A stretch of 64,000 nt of DNA from assembly GCA_003971905.1 (NCBI GenBank), contig RSEE01000128.1, positions 1 to 64,000 of the forward strand, read 5' to 3'. Below, piece after piece: positions 49,780 through 60,200 of the stretch. The first letter of the stretch is position 1; every line of letters starts with the position of its first letter. The position numbers and the translations under genes were made by a program. Source of the stretch: Moniliella sp. 'wahieum' (Eukaryota > Basidiomycota > Moniliellomycetes > Moniliellales > Moniliellaceae). Under the pieces are notes generated by a model that was not told where the DNA came from, did not search any database, and saw nothing but the letters and a program-made list of their open reading frames with translations.

Positions 49780-50383
49780 CTAAATTTCGCGCCGGTGCAG
49801 TGGCAGTGGCAGCGGCAGTGGCAGTGGTAGTGGCCGTGATGGCAGTTGCACGGGAAGATGGAGGGGGTAGGCTTTTAGGCTTTTAGGCATTTTATGCTTA
49901 GGCTTAAGCCAGCGATGCTGGCTGTACGTCGCGCACTTTCGTGCGATCCACATGTGAGGTTCGTACTCGTACTGGAGCAAAGTTCTACTTTGTCCTGGGC
50001 CGGTGTAAGTTTGTGGTGGCAAGCGGCGTTGTTCGAGCAATTCGAATCCGAGTGCCGGGAGCAAGTCCATTACTTCGTCCAGCATCAACTCCACTCCGCC
50101 GGCAGCTTGGGCAGGGTCGTGCGCGTCCGACGTCAACGGTAGCGTTGATGGCGGTCTGTGCACAGGAGCGGGCCGACGTTGATCCATACCCCGCCCACAC
50201 GTAGCGCTTGTTTGATCGTCTCTAGGTACCGGATCACGTTGGTTGCCGTGTCGAGAAAGTAGACGGTCGTCACGGCATCCCATTGACCCGCTTCGTCCGG
50301 TTTGGTGTACACTTCGACAAACTGCAGTGCACCGTACAGCGCGCCAAGTCAGCAACAACAACAACATCATCGTCAGCATCGTT

Positions 50384-50417
<34 letters not shown>

Positions 50418-51699
50418 ACATCTCCACCTCCACTCCTGCCTCGTCCGCCTTGACGTTCCACCCTGGGGCGTGCGAAAGGAGAAGCGGGGGTCAACGTACC
50501 TCACCAGCAACCATGCTGAACTGGGCGTCGGGAGGCAACTGTTCGGCGGGGGCGACGTCGGGCACGCGAATGGGCCGGAGCATGTCCTTGGCCGAGGGCC
50601 AATTGTTAGCGGAATGCACAAACGGTGTAGAGGGTAAACAAGTGTGGTTCCGAAGCAACGTTGAGCACCAAATGCGATGCTAGCAACATGTAAAATAAAT
50701 TCGTTTCCTTGACTCGCATACCCACGCGCTGCAATCTCATATGCCAACCGTCCAAGACCTGCGCCGGGGACTAAACACGTTCACTCGTCCAGAGGGCCCA
50801 CGTCCCCCCACCCGCGGATCCGGAAAGTACCGATCCAGAGCGTCCAGTACCGGCTCGTACGCTCCTTTTCGTTCACTCGCGCCTTCGCTACTCCAGTCCC
50901 GCACGAACTGCTTCAGCGTACTGATCACCTTGCCCACCTCTTCGCCCCCGGTTAGAGGACCGGCATCAAACTCCTCCGAAGAAGGCGAATGGGCAGGCCA
51001 TGGGCATGGCCATGGCCGTGCGAGTGATCATGCTCATGCGAGTGATCATGCTCATGCGAGTGATCATGCCCATGGGAGTGATCATGCTGATGCGAATGAC
51101 CATGCTCACCATGCGCATGGGAGTGGTCATGCCCATGTGAGTGGCCATGCTACCCTGCTCATGGCCATGAGCATGGCCATGCAGGTGCGAAGCGTCCGGA
51201 GCATCGGTGGGATCAGTCATCAAGCCCAAAAACCCGCGCGCTTGGGAGGCAATCAAGCTGGTCACATCGGCATTGCGTCGGATGCGATCGTCCATCTCCT
51301 TCAACCGGGCCAACACGCCGTTCGACCGGCACCAGCTCAGGATCGGTGCCTTCGGGCAACGCACCGCACCGCCCACGCGCCCTAGCAAAGTTTGGTGCTC
51401 CCGGCGCAGCGCAAGAAAGGCACGACGACGCACGGCGTTACCTCCCAACTGACCCCGGTGGCGACCCATGGTTCAGGAAGTACAAAAGAAGAAAACCAAA
51501 GCAAACAGCCAAATAGCAAGCAAGTGTTAGCGTGAGAAGAACATGTCATAACCCGCCGACGCAAGAGTGCCCGAGAAGCGAGGCGTACCGAGTAGGACAG
51601 GTAGGCCTCAAACGCTCGCACGACAGCCAGCATCGTCTCGGCCTCGGCGGCCTGGTCGGCGGCGGTGGGGGCGTAGTCGGGCTTGGGCTCGATGGACAT
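49780..51699 (-). CDS. CARNMT1: carnosine N-methyltransferase-like protein (N2227 family)
   Basis: SAM-dependent methyltransferase of the N2227/CARNMT1/Ynl092w family. Three exons: 51699-51589 ([16 protein letters not shown] to FEAYLSYS), 51448-50500 and 50321-49780; donors GTACGC and GTACGT. Core marks: [38 protein letters not shown] (matches the human [10 protein letters not shown] block), [20 protein letters not shown] (motif I) with [25 protein letters not shown], then [36 protein letters not shown] and [11 protein letters not shown]. The end matches the family ([20 protein letters not shown]). A His-rich insert from a tandem repeat (51000-51180) precedes the core. Frame changes are present, and the true stop may be at 49904 rather than 49780. 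About 530 residues. Confidence 0.85.
51000..51180 (-). repeat. His-coding tandem repeat in CARNMT1-like gene
   Basis: Degenerate 18-base units (GAGTGATCATGCTCATGC type on the plus strand), each half containing the palindrome TGATCA or a CATGGCCATG word. In the minus-strand frame the unit reads alternating His with Asp, Ser, Glu and Gly. In another frame it reads Met/Ile/Thr, so the active frame depends on the nearby one-base changes. Confidence 0.85.
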
Positions 51700-51991
51700 G
51701 AGCGCGGCGGAGCGAGGTGGGATGGAGGTGGAGGTGCGGACGGGAAGCGCGGCTGGCAGGGACTAGGGATGGGCGATCGTCGATCGATGGGGGGGGGACT
51801 GGAATACCAACCCTAGCAGCAACCCTACTGGTGCGGGCGGAGCAGGGATGGGGAGTGGTGCTGTGGTGGTGCGTCCTATGTGGGTGTGGCATATAGCAGG
51901 TACTGACTGCCCCATCCGATTCGTGTGGTTTGTCTGCCGCAAAGTCGATCCCAAGACGGGCTTTTGATCGTTCCGGCGCTGCGCAGCAGCC
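51700..51991. promoter_or_regulatory. upstream region of CARNMT1-like gene
   Basis: About 290 bases between the CARNMT1-like start and the end of the next minus-strand gene. Contains a GATGGGCGATCGTCGATCGATGG patch (51768-51790) and no gene. Confidence 0.4.
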
Positions 51992-52945
51992 TCATCGATC
52001 ATCGTCGCCACCAGCACAGCCACCGCCACAGCGCGCACACCACCACCACCACCCGGAGCGCTCGTCCCGCTCCCGCCCAGCCTGCTCGGCTCGAACGACA
52101 CCCACGCTGGCCGGCCGGAAGACGCAGGACAGCACCGTTGGGCCCATCGGCTCGGCCTTCCTCGCTCGCTGCGCCGCTTCGCCCGCCTCGCCTGCCTCGC
52201 GCACACCAAGGTCCATGTCCACCACGCGGTACGCACGCGGCACATAGCTGGCAGGAATGTGGGCGAGCAGCGAACGTAGGTACCCGTTGTCCACGTCCGC
52301 TCGCACCGACCAGATGCGGACCTGGCTTGCTTGGTTCGGCGAGTCGGGGTCGGGTTTGCCTCGGGCTCGCATTGGGATCAGGCTCGGGATCGGGATCGGG
52401 ATCGTGGTGACGTGTCTGGTCTGAGTCGAAGGAGAGGGCATGAGGAACCAACCAATGCCGACCAACAGTTCCACCGCAGCTTGCCCCCCCTTCTGGACCC
52501 GACTCGATCAGCACCGCATCGTCCACTTGCCACCGACAGGTAAACCCTTTGCTCTGTCCTGGCCTTACCCTTACCCTTACCCTTACCTTACCCTTACCCT
52601 TACCCTGGCCTAGTTGGAGCAGGAACAAGACCCGCACGCTGCCCAACCAGCGCGTCACGCCCACGTACTGGCCCCAGTCGTGTTGGAACTGGCGCAGACG
52701 GGTGTGTGCGTGAGAGGCGAAGGGTTCAAACGAGGCGTGCTGCAACGCGGCACGGTAGCGCGCTTGTCGTCGCGCTGGACCTTGGCATGGTACGCGCGCC
52801 GCGCTTCGGCTTGCAGGTGCGTCGCGTCCGTAGCTGACAGGTTCAGTTCCGGCGCCGCCGGTCCCATTGTCGTCCCGCTCTCTAGCGCCGCAAGGCACGT
52901 TTGCTTGTACGCTTCGCGCGAGCGGGCGAGCGACATGTGGGGCAC
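51992..52945 (-). CDS. unrecognised protein, possible PUB-like core
   Basis: I do not recognise this gene with confidence. It opens MPHMSLARSREAYKQTCLAA (ATG 52945, alternative 52936), continues through a helical stretch (LSATDATHLQAEARRAYHAK), then after a frame change FEPFASHAHTRLRQFQHDWG and VGVTRWLGSVRVLFLLQ. Next comes a GTAAGG array (52564-52606) that looks like an intron 5-prime end, and after it VDDAVLIESGPEGGQAAVEL. Downstream lie an Asp-Pro repeat and RIWSVRADVDNGYLRSLLAH, then VPRAYRVVDMDLGVREAGEA. The GGQAAVELLVGIGW phrase faintly resembles the end of PUB domains, a weak idea only. The end is uncertain (51992 or 51999). It is tandem with its neighbours on the minus strand. Confidence 0.45.
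52564..52606 (-). repeat. GTAAGG hexamer array at an intron donor
   Basis: On the minus (coding) strand six to seven GTAAGG units follow LFLLQL directly. Each unit is a fair 5-prime splice site (GTAAGG). One unit is shortened by one base. The plus strand reads TTACCC, which is not the TTAGGG telomere repeat or its complement. Confidence 0.8.
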
Positions 52946-53166
52946 ACGTAGTGGCGATACTGCCTCGAGAGGGGGGATAGCTGGAGGAACAAACGAATGG
53001 TCGTACCGATTGGGGATTGGGATTGCCTCTTCCTTGCGCGTAGGTCCGATTGAAATACGCCTCTGATCAAATCGACTATCGACGTTTAATGTTACCTCTT
53101 TCGTTTCTATTCGACCTTAGGCCATACCTCTCCGATTCTCAACATCTCGTCTCGTAGCTCATTCGG
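52946..53166. promoter_or_regulatory. short spacer between tandem minus-strand genes
   Basis: About 220 bases upstream of the unrecognised gene and downstream of the TPR gene, AT-richer than its flanks (about 53050-53110). Nothing specific seen. Confidence 0.35.
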
Positions 53167-54852
53167 TTACTGCAGCTTGTGCGCACTGACTCGCGCTCCA
53201 TCCGCCGATGGGCCACCACCGTGTGCAGCAGCGTGCGCTTCGCCTCGCCCGCATCGTCCGCCGCCAGCTCGGCATAAGTCGCCGCATTGAAGACGAGTGC
53301 CGTTGCGCGGCCGTGGCACGCGCCGGGGGCGACAAGTCCGGTTCCCGCTCCGCTGAAAACGGATGGTGCAACGGCACTCGTCTTCCGCTCCGCTGAAACG
53401 GATGGTGCAAACGATGGTGCGAGCGATGGTGCAGACGAGACATCAGACAAACAATTGCCATGCTTCCGCCGCTGCCATCGAGGTGACCGAGGAGGAAGGC
53501 AGACGTACTGGCGTTGGCTGCCACGCCCCTTTGTTCCGCTTGGCTGTCGACGTCGGTCCCGGTCTCGGTGCTGGACAGGACGCGACGTACGCTCGTGAGT
53601 AAACTGCGCCGCCCGCCGCATCGCCCCGTGCGATAAGGACCAACGCATGCGTCGCATCCACACGCGCGGAAGGCGAAGGAGACGCCGTGCGCGGATGGGG
53701 GAGTGGGTGGGCTGTCTGCGGGCCGAGGATGGAGATGGGAGGGGGAGGGGAAGGGGGACTGCTTTTCTCTTTTTCTTTTTCTTCTTGTTCTTGTTCTTGG
53801 TGCTGGAGTACATGTCGGGCTTGGAGACAGAGCTGTTCTGCCTGCCCCACCAGACCTAGCACAATGTACATCCGCGCCGCTAGACACACACAACCACCCG
53901 TCCTTCGTCCCTTTGCTGCCGGCCCTTGCACCGTCTCGTCCACATGGCCAGCGCCGCACGCGGATCCCGGCTTTCCAACAACAACCCCACCAATACTAAC
54001 CGCAACCGCTGCGCTCGATCCGACCCGTGGCACGCACCCTCCTCGCCCTCGCGGCCTCCGTCTGGCTTGGCAGTCGTCGTCGTCGCCGTGCCGGATTCGG
54101 ATTCGGATTCGGGGCTGGTGTTGGGTTGGTGTTGGTGTTGGTGGGGATGGGAGGAGTGGGGGAGTGAGGGTAGGATCGGCGTCTTGCGACACACGATTCG
54201 CTTGCTCCAGCGTCCAGCGGTGCAGGTCGGCCACACGCACAAGCGCTTTGAGAGCAAGTCCCAGCAAAGCGGGGACAGCGCGCATGCAACACCCTAGCGA
54301 AAAGGGAACCAACGGCGACGCGGCCAATGCATACGACGATTCCTTTCCGGCCGCATCAGTTCGGTCCCAGCAGGCAGCGCCACGCGCCATAGCACCGACC
54401 ACAGATGATGATCCTCCGTCACAATCAGCGACGGCGACCGCAGCCGAATCAGCGCAGCCAGACGCACATGCCACACTCCAACTGGCCACCAGCGTGCTGC
54501 CATCCGGGAGGTTCAGCGGACGTCCCGGGCGTCGTCCTGGGCGTCGTCATGGGCGTTGTGATGGTCGCACGCTGCGCCAAGCGCTCAATCTCCCCTCGCG
54601 CCGTCGCGGCCAGCGCACGGAACTGCCCTGCCACGCGGCCTGTGGGGGGGGGGCAGGCGAGGCGAGCCAGGCCTCCGGCACCCGCTCCGCCGGTGGGGCC
54701 ATCGGGCACGGGCGCACTGAGTGCAGGCGCAGGGTCCAGGTGCGCTTGGGCCAACGTGCCCAGCGCATCCACCCGCGGCCATCGGTAAACATTGTGGGCG
54801 CACCCAGCTGTGCTAGCCACGCCGCGGACGCGGTGCTGCTGCTGCTGCTCAT
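53167..54852 (-). CDS. TPR-containing protein, TRAPPC12-like (tentative)
   Basis: Helical-repeat protein on the minus strand. The ATG at 54852 gives MSSSSSTASAAWLAQLGAPT followed by a helix-rich part in changing frames. TPR-like helices are visible as LGLALKALVRVADLHRWTLE, ARMYIVLGLVGQAEQLCLQA and DATHALVLIARGDAAG. The C-terminus VFNAATYAELAADDAGEAKR, then TLLHTVVAHRRMERE and AHKLQ before a stop, parallels the end of TRAPPC12 (a vesicle-tethering TRAPP III subunit). The match is by pattern memory and is tentative. A Lys/Glu/Gln run (53780-53815 on this strand) and a Pro-rich linker separate repeat units. No intron was established; frame changes are frequent. Other TPR proteins are possible. 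Confidence 0.5.
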
Positions 54853-55302
54853 GGTGGGCGCAGGCGGCGGGGGGGCGGATGGGCAGGAGGGAGGTCCTGG
54901 TGGTGGTGGTGGTGGAGGAGGCAATCGGCTGGTTGTTCAGAACCTGGCGAGGGCTGGGAGCACCGCCAGCAGCAGGCAAGGTTTGGTTGCGACAGACGAT
55001 GGTTCTTGCGCGGCTACGACAGGGCGACGATTACTACGACGATTACGACTGCTCCGAATTAAGGGCAAGCGTGGGCAGTGCAACATGAACATTGCACCAC
55101 CACCACCAGCGCCACACGGTGTCACATCCGAGGCAAGTGGATTCCCGCGTGTGTGGCAGATCACCTCCCTTTTCCACCACTTGTTTTCTTCCGCCGCCCC
55201 TCGCCCCCCCTCGCCCCACGTGCCAGCACCACCACCACCACCACCACCACCCCCCCCCCATCTGCCTTTCGCCCCCCCGCCGCCTCGGGTGCTGTCGCCG
55301 CC
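54853..55302. promoter_or_regulatory. divergent TPR gene/HUT1 region
   Basis: About 450 bases between divergent starts. On the HUT1 side a CT-rich leader with CCACCACCACCACC and a C10 run (about 55227-55260) precedes the ATG in a CCGCCATG context. On the other side CAGCAG repeats lie at the TPR start. No gene recognised. Confidence 0.45.
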
Positions 55303-56634
55303 ATGTCGCTCGCTGCGCTGGGCGTGTGTGCCGGCGCAATCTACACCTTCTTTCTCGCCTGGGGTCTTCTCCAGGAACGCATCGGCACCTACCGCTACCC
55401 CACCTACACCGACCCCGCCGTCACAGCGCGCTTCCCCACCCGCTCTTTCTCAATGCCATCCAGTGCGTGGCCAGCGCCCTGTTCGCCGCCGTCTACCTCC
55501 TCCTCTTCCCGCCCGCGCTCCCCTCCCCACCGCCCGCCTCCCGCTCCCGCCGCGTCCTGCGCATCTTGGGCCTCTCCGCCCTCACCCACCAGGGCGCAGC
55601 CGACGCACTCAAACCCTCCCCCGGCACCAGCACCAACAACAGCAACAGCGCCAGCACCGCCAAGTCGCTCGACGACGACGCGCAAAAACACGTCGCCGTG
55701 GCTTGCCACCGCTGCTGGTGCGCTACCTCGCCATCAGCCTGTTGCAGTCGGTCGCGAGCCAACTTGCATTTGGTGCGTTGGCATGGGGCGTGTCCTACCC
55801 GATGCTGACGCTGGCCAAGAGTTGCAAGTTGGTTCCGGTGATGCTGATGAACGTGCTACTCTACCGCCGTCGGTTTGCGCCGTCCAAGTACGTGGTAGTG
55901 GGCCTGGTGACGAGTGGGATTGTCTGTTCATGCTCGGTGCGCCGCCCAAGCGGGCGTCCTCGGCGTCGGCGGCTGGGTCGGGCGGTAAGGTCCCAAGCAG
56001 CTCGGTGGTGGGACTGGTCTGTTTGCTGGCGAATTTGGCCATTGACGGCGTGACCAACTCGACGCAGGACGAAGTGTTTGCGCGCTACGCCGTGTCGGGT
56101 CCACAGATGATGTTGGTGATGAACGCCATTGGTGCCGCATTGCAACTTGTCACGCTCTTGCTCCCGTCGCCGCGCGCGGTCCTAACGGCCGCCACTGCCG
56201 CTCTGTCCTCACCATCACTATCATCATCATCATCGTCCTTGTCGTTATTGTCATGGTCGTCGATACGGGCGACGCTGACGAGCGGACTGGCAAGTTCCGA
56301 GATGGGTGTAGCGCTCCAGTTTGTCCGGGATCACCGCGACATTGGGCGGGACGTGGTGGGGTACGCGTTGGCCGGGTCGCTGGGTCAAGTGGCGATCTTT
56401 GAGACGCTGCATCGGTTTGGCAGTCTCACCTTGGTCAGCCTCACGGTGACGCGCAAGTTGTTTACGATGTTGCTGAGCGTGGTGTGGTACGGTCACCGGC
56501 TCACGCTGCTCCAATGGTTCGGCGGCGCAGCAGTGGTGTTTGTCGGGATTGGGATTGAGGCACAGCACAAACGCTCTGAAGCGCGTGCTAAATCTGCCGC
56601 GACCAACCGCGCCACCGCGAGGAAGGTCAAGTAG
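55303..56634 (+). CDS. HUT1: UDP-galactose transporter homolog (SLC35B1/HUT1)
   Basis: ER nucleotide-sugar transporter of the UAA/SLC35B family (animal SLC35B1 is also described as an ER ATP/ADP exchanger). About ten TM segments, intronless, about 443 codons. Blocks in order: ALGVCAGAIYTFFLAWGLLQ with ERIGTYRYP, NAIQCVASALFAAVYLLLFP, an inserted Ser/Pro/Asn-rich loop, YLAISLLQSVASQLAFGALA then GVSYPMLTLAKSCKLVPVML (conserved YP and K), NSTQDEVFARY, and the C-terminal signature TVTRKLFTMLLSVVWYGHRL followed by QWFGGAAVVFVGIGIEA. The C-terminus ends in KARxV-type basic residues (TARKVK), suiting a di-lysine-like ER signal. Frame changes lie near 55445, 55700 and 55920. A 15-base C run (56642-56656) begins just after the stop. 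Confidence 0.9.
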   Translation: MSLAALGVCAGAIYTFFLAWGLLQERIGTYRYPTYTDPAVTARFPTRSFSMPSSAWPAPCSPPSTSSSSRPRSPPHRPPPAPAASCASWASPPSPTRAQPTHSNPPPAPAPTTATAPAPPSRSTTTRKNTSPWLATAAGALPRHQPVAVGREPTCIWCVGMGRVLPDADAGQELQVGSGDADERATLPPSVCAVQVRGSGPGDEWDCLFMLGAPPKRASSASAAGSGGKVPSSSVVGLVCLLANLAIDGVTNSTQDEVFARYAVSGPQMMLVMNAIGAALQLVTLLLPSPRAVLTAATAALSSPSLSSSSSSLSLLSWSSIRATLTSGLASSEMGVALQFVRDHRDIGRDVVGYALAGSLGQVAIFETLHRFGSLTLVSLTVTRKLFTMLLSVVWYGHRLTLLQWFGGAAVVFVGIGIEAQHKRSEARAKSAATNRATARKVK

Positions 56635-57260
56635 GTTCTAACCCCCCCCCCCCCCGCTTCCTCACTCTTATATTCCCCTCGCGACGTGGGGTCGATCGAT
56701 TTCGTGTGTCGTTGGTAGGGATGCGGGGCGGTGGGTTGTGCCCTCATCGCAAGGTATAGTAAAGCAGGACAACAAAGGGAGACAGGAGACAGGAGGTGAA
56801 CGTAGGAGAACACAAAACGTTATCTAACTCCCATGTGTCCGAATGTACTACTAGAAAGTAGAAAAGGCAATCTACGTCTTACTTAGCCATGCTCACCAGC
56901 CAAGCAAAGGAAAAGGAAGCGAAGTTTGTCGTCTGCTCTCCGGTAGGTCAGTTTCGTCGCTCAATCCACGCACGACAACCCCCTCGATCCCCATTTCCTA
57001 CTATCCCATCCCATCCCATCTCATCTCATCCTATCCAGTCCCATCCAGTCCCACCAACCACGAACTTCGACATGACCACAGTACAGCATATGCATATGTC
57101 CATTGACCCCTCTTCCCTCCATCGGTTCCTTTCTTGTTTCCTTGCTGTAGTATACACGCACTTGCAATGCATCCGCTCTTCCTTTCCCTGACCTTGTTCG
57201 GCCTTGGCCTTTCGTTCTTCGTGCTTGGTGCTTAGTACTTGGGGCGGGGGGGGGGACAAA
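56635..57260. other. convergent HUT1/kelch intergenic
   Basis: About 630 bases between convergent stops: the 15-base C run after HUT1, then TCCCATCCCATCTCATC-type repeats (57002-57050) and a G11 run (about 57244-57255) near the end of the kelch gene. No gene recognised. Confidence 0.55.
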
Positions 57261-60200
57261 TTAGTCGGCGTTAGCCACAAACAACTTGGGCCGCGGGACC
57301 AACGTCGCAGCCGGCTGGGCATGATGGTGATGATGAAGATGGTGTGCTCGGCTTGAACCGGTACCTTTTCTCCTTCCACTCCCACTGGCACTAGCGCTGG
57401 TCCGGGGCGTTGTACGTTGTTGTCCCCGCTTGGATCGGCGGGCCGGGACGGATGACACCGGTCCCGGTAGCATTTCCCCTTCCCGCGCCGCGCGTGTACG
57501 GTCCACGCGACCACCTTCACCTTCGTGGTCCCACCGTCGTCACCAAGGTCGTACCGATACGTCGCTTCCGCATATGGGTCCTCGTCCTCGTATTCGTCGT
57601 TGTGGCTGAGGTTGATGGGGTTGAGGTTGAGGTTATGTTGGTCGGCTTGGATCGGGTCGACAAAGGGATCCGATGGCTCGGGTCTTGGTCCTGTACCTGC
57701 CGCTCGCCCAGCCGGGCCTGGGGGCAGGCCCAGTGATCGCGAGGCGTTCCGACTGAGTCTGGCGCGCGCCTGGGACTGGGAAGAAGTACGGGCCAAGGAG
57801 GCCGAGTAGGACGAAGGACTTGGCGGAGGAACCCCTTGGTTTGGCATCCACCGATGGGACGTTGGCATCGGTCCGTGCGCTCCCCAAGCAGCGGAGCGGG
57901 CGGAGCGAGAGGAGCGAGAGGAGGGGTAAGATCGCGACGAGCGGGAGGAACGAGTAGAACGTGAGGAACGAGATGGCATGCGATAGGCCACGTCCATCGT
58001 CCCCATCCGTTCCAATGCCGAACTCGAAGCGGTCCCAGCAGTGGCGATGCTCCCTTCGCCCCCGGATCGGCGCGGACGAGGATGCAGCCGCAAGGAAGCA
58101 CTAGGCCCCAGGAGGGGCGAACGCGGTGGAGAAACAAGTGGAAGAGAAGCTGAAACCACAGGTTCGTCCACCCATTCACCTTCTTCTTCCGCTACCGGTT
58201 CCCCGATCGAGCCAAAGTCCAAGGTGCTCGAGACGCCCGAGACTGCGCGGTGCAGGTGCAGGCAGTGGCACTGACCCCGACGGCGGAGACGGCGCGGCCC
58301 ACAAGGCCGAGGGGGGCGCTGGATCACGAATGGGCGTCGCGGCCGACGGCGTGGGCACGTACCGCGACCGTCCGTGGGGACGACGTCGACTGTCATCCTT
58401 GTCGGGGCTAGAGGGGGCTGCGCGACCCCATGCACCTCCGCCACCCAATGCGCCACCATCGCCACCGTATGCACCACCGGGAGGGAAAGCGCTACCGTAC
58501 GCGCCGCCAGCGGAGGAAGAGGAGGAAGAGGCGAGAGGTGCGCCCAGCGCGGCCGAGGTGCCGGGTAAGGGTAATGGGGTAGGATCGGATTTGAGGCGGT
58601 GCCACCACGTGCTACCGGAACGAAGCATCGAGGTGCGTCGACTGGGCTCATCGGGCGTCGCGATCGGCGCAAAGCCCAGGACGAGGGGGCGGAGGCGGTG
58701 GGGACGAGTTGCTGTGCAGGCCAGCGTCGGACGACAGGGGACGGTAGCCGTGCGAGGCGGCGGAGGAGTGCTCACCGTCGCCCTCGCCCTCGTCCGCGTC
58801 TGCATCCGCGTCGTGCTGGCCATCGTGGGGCTTGTCGTGCGAATGGGAATGGGAGTTGGAGTGGGAGTGGGAGTGGGAGTGAGAGTGGGACTGGGACTGG
58901 GACTGGGAGTTGGAATGGGAGTGGGAATGCGAGTGGGAATGCGACTGGGAATGGGACCCGTCGAGGGAGTGGGGAAGGGGCGGTAAAAAGCGCCTTCAGC
59001 GTCGTTTTGCCCCTCGAGCACGCTGTCGAGGAACGGATCTTCGTCCACGTCGTCGTCCTCATCCGCCAGCATATCGCTCCGCCGACGCGCTCCCACGCCC
59101 ACGCCGTACGTACGGCTGCCACCACGCAAGCGCCCTCGCATCTTGCTGATCGCGCGCGGCCGCGCAGCCGTTCCCGCGACCGAAGCCAGCGCAGCCGCAC
59201 CAAACGCTCCGTCGCGGCGTGCATGCGGGTGCGCAGCATCGCGGTCGCGCGGCGAGGAGAGGAGAGGAGCGGGGGGCGGATCGTACCGCCCATCGGGCAC
59301 CGGAGGAAGCGGGCGGTCGTGTGCAGAGCCCCGTGGTGACGAGGAGGGAGAGGCAGAGGAGGAGGACGGGGTGTGGGTCGTGGTGGACGAAGAGACCAAG
59401 TAGGGCTGGTCCAACAGCGGAGCGTACCCTCTCTCTTCGTTTTCCTCTTGCTCCACCAGCAGCACCAGTACCAATGCCAAGCCCCGCCATGCCGGCCTTG
59501 GACGCGAACAAAAACGGGCTGGCGTGGGTCGTTGCTCCAGCCCTTCCATCGCTCTCGTTCCCCATCAACGCACCATCGTCCGCATCGCCATCCATATCCG
59601 GAGGAGGCTTCTGCTCCGCGACATACGAGTAGGCACCCAACGCCCACGCACGTTGGTGGCGTTTGCGCAAGCGGTATTGCCGATACACCACCACGCCCGC
59701 CGCGCCGACCAGCGCAACCGCTACCAACGACCCCACCACTGCACCGGCCACAGCACCCTTGTCCATCCCCCCACTGGGCGGGTTGAGCTGCCCATGTCCG
59801 CTGTCGGATGAGCCGTCGCTCGAGCTCGACCCGCCTGAGGGGTGCGAAGAGTGGTGGGGGAGCCGTGCGAGCCAGAGGCCGAGTGGTGTCCTGATCCAGA
59901 CCGGACGCGGAGTTGGAGGCAGATGGAGTACTTCCCCCGGCGGAGTGAGTGGTGGGATCGGGCGAGTAACTGGGTCCGCCATCTTGCCAGCCTGGACTGG
60001 CCGTCGGCCTCGTGGGACTCACAGTGGGATTCGCAGTGGGATTCGCAGTGGCCGTCGCGCCGCCGCTGGCTCCGGAAACGCCCGACTTGGTCCCACTGCC
60101 TCCGCCGCCTCCGGTCCCACTGCCCTTGGTCCCGCTGTCCCCTCCGGCACTCGCGCTCGGGGACGGACCAGCTGCACCCGACCCGCCCACTGTTCCGATC

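Noticed and set aside
52564-52606. Interstitial telomere-like repeat
   Set aside because: The unit is TTACCC (GTAAGG/GGGTAA on the other strand), not TTAGGG or CCCTAA, and it sits at an exon end inside a gene.
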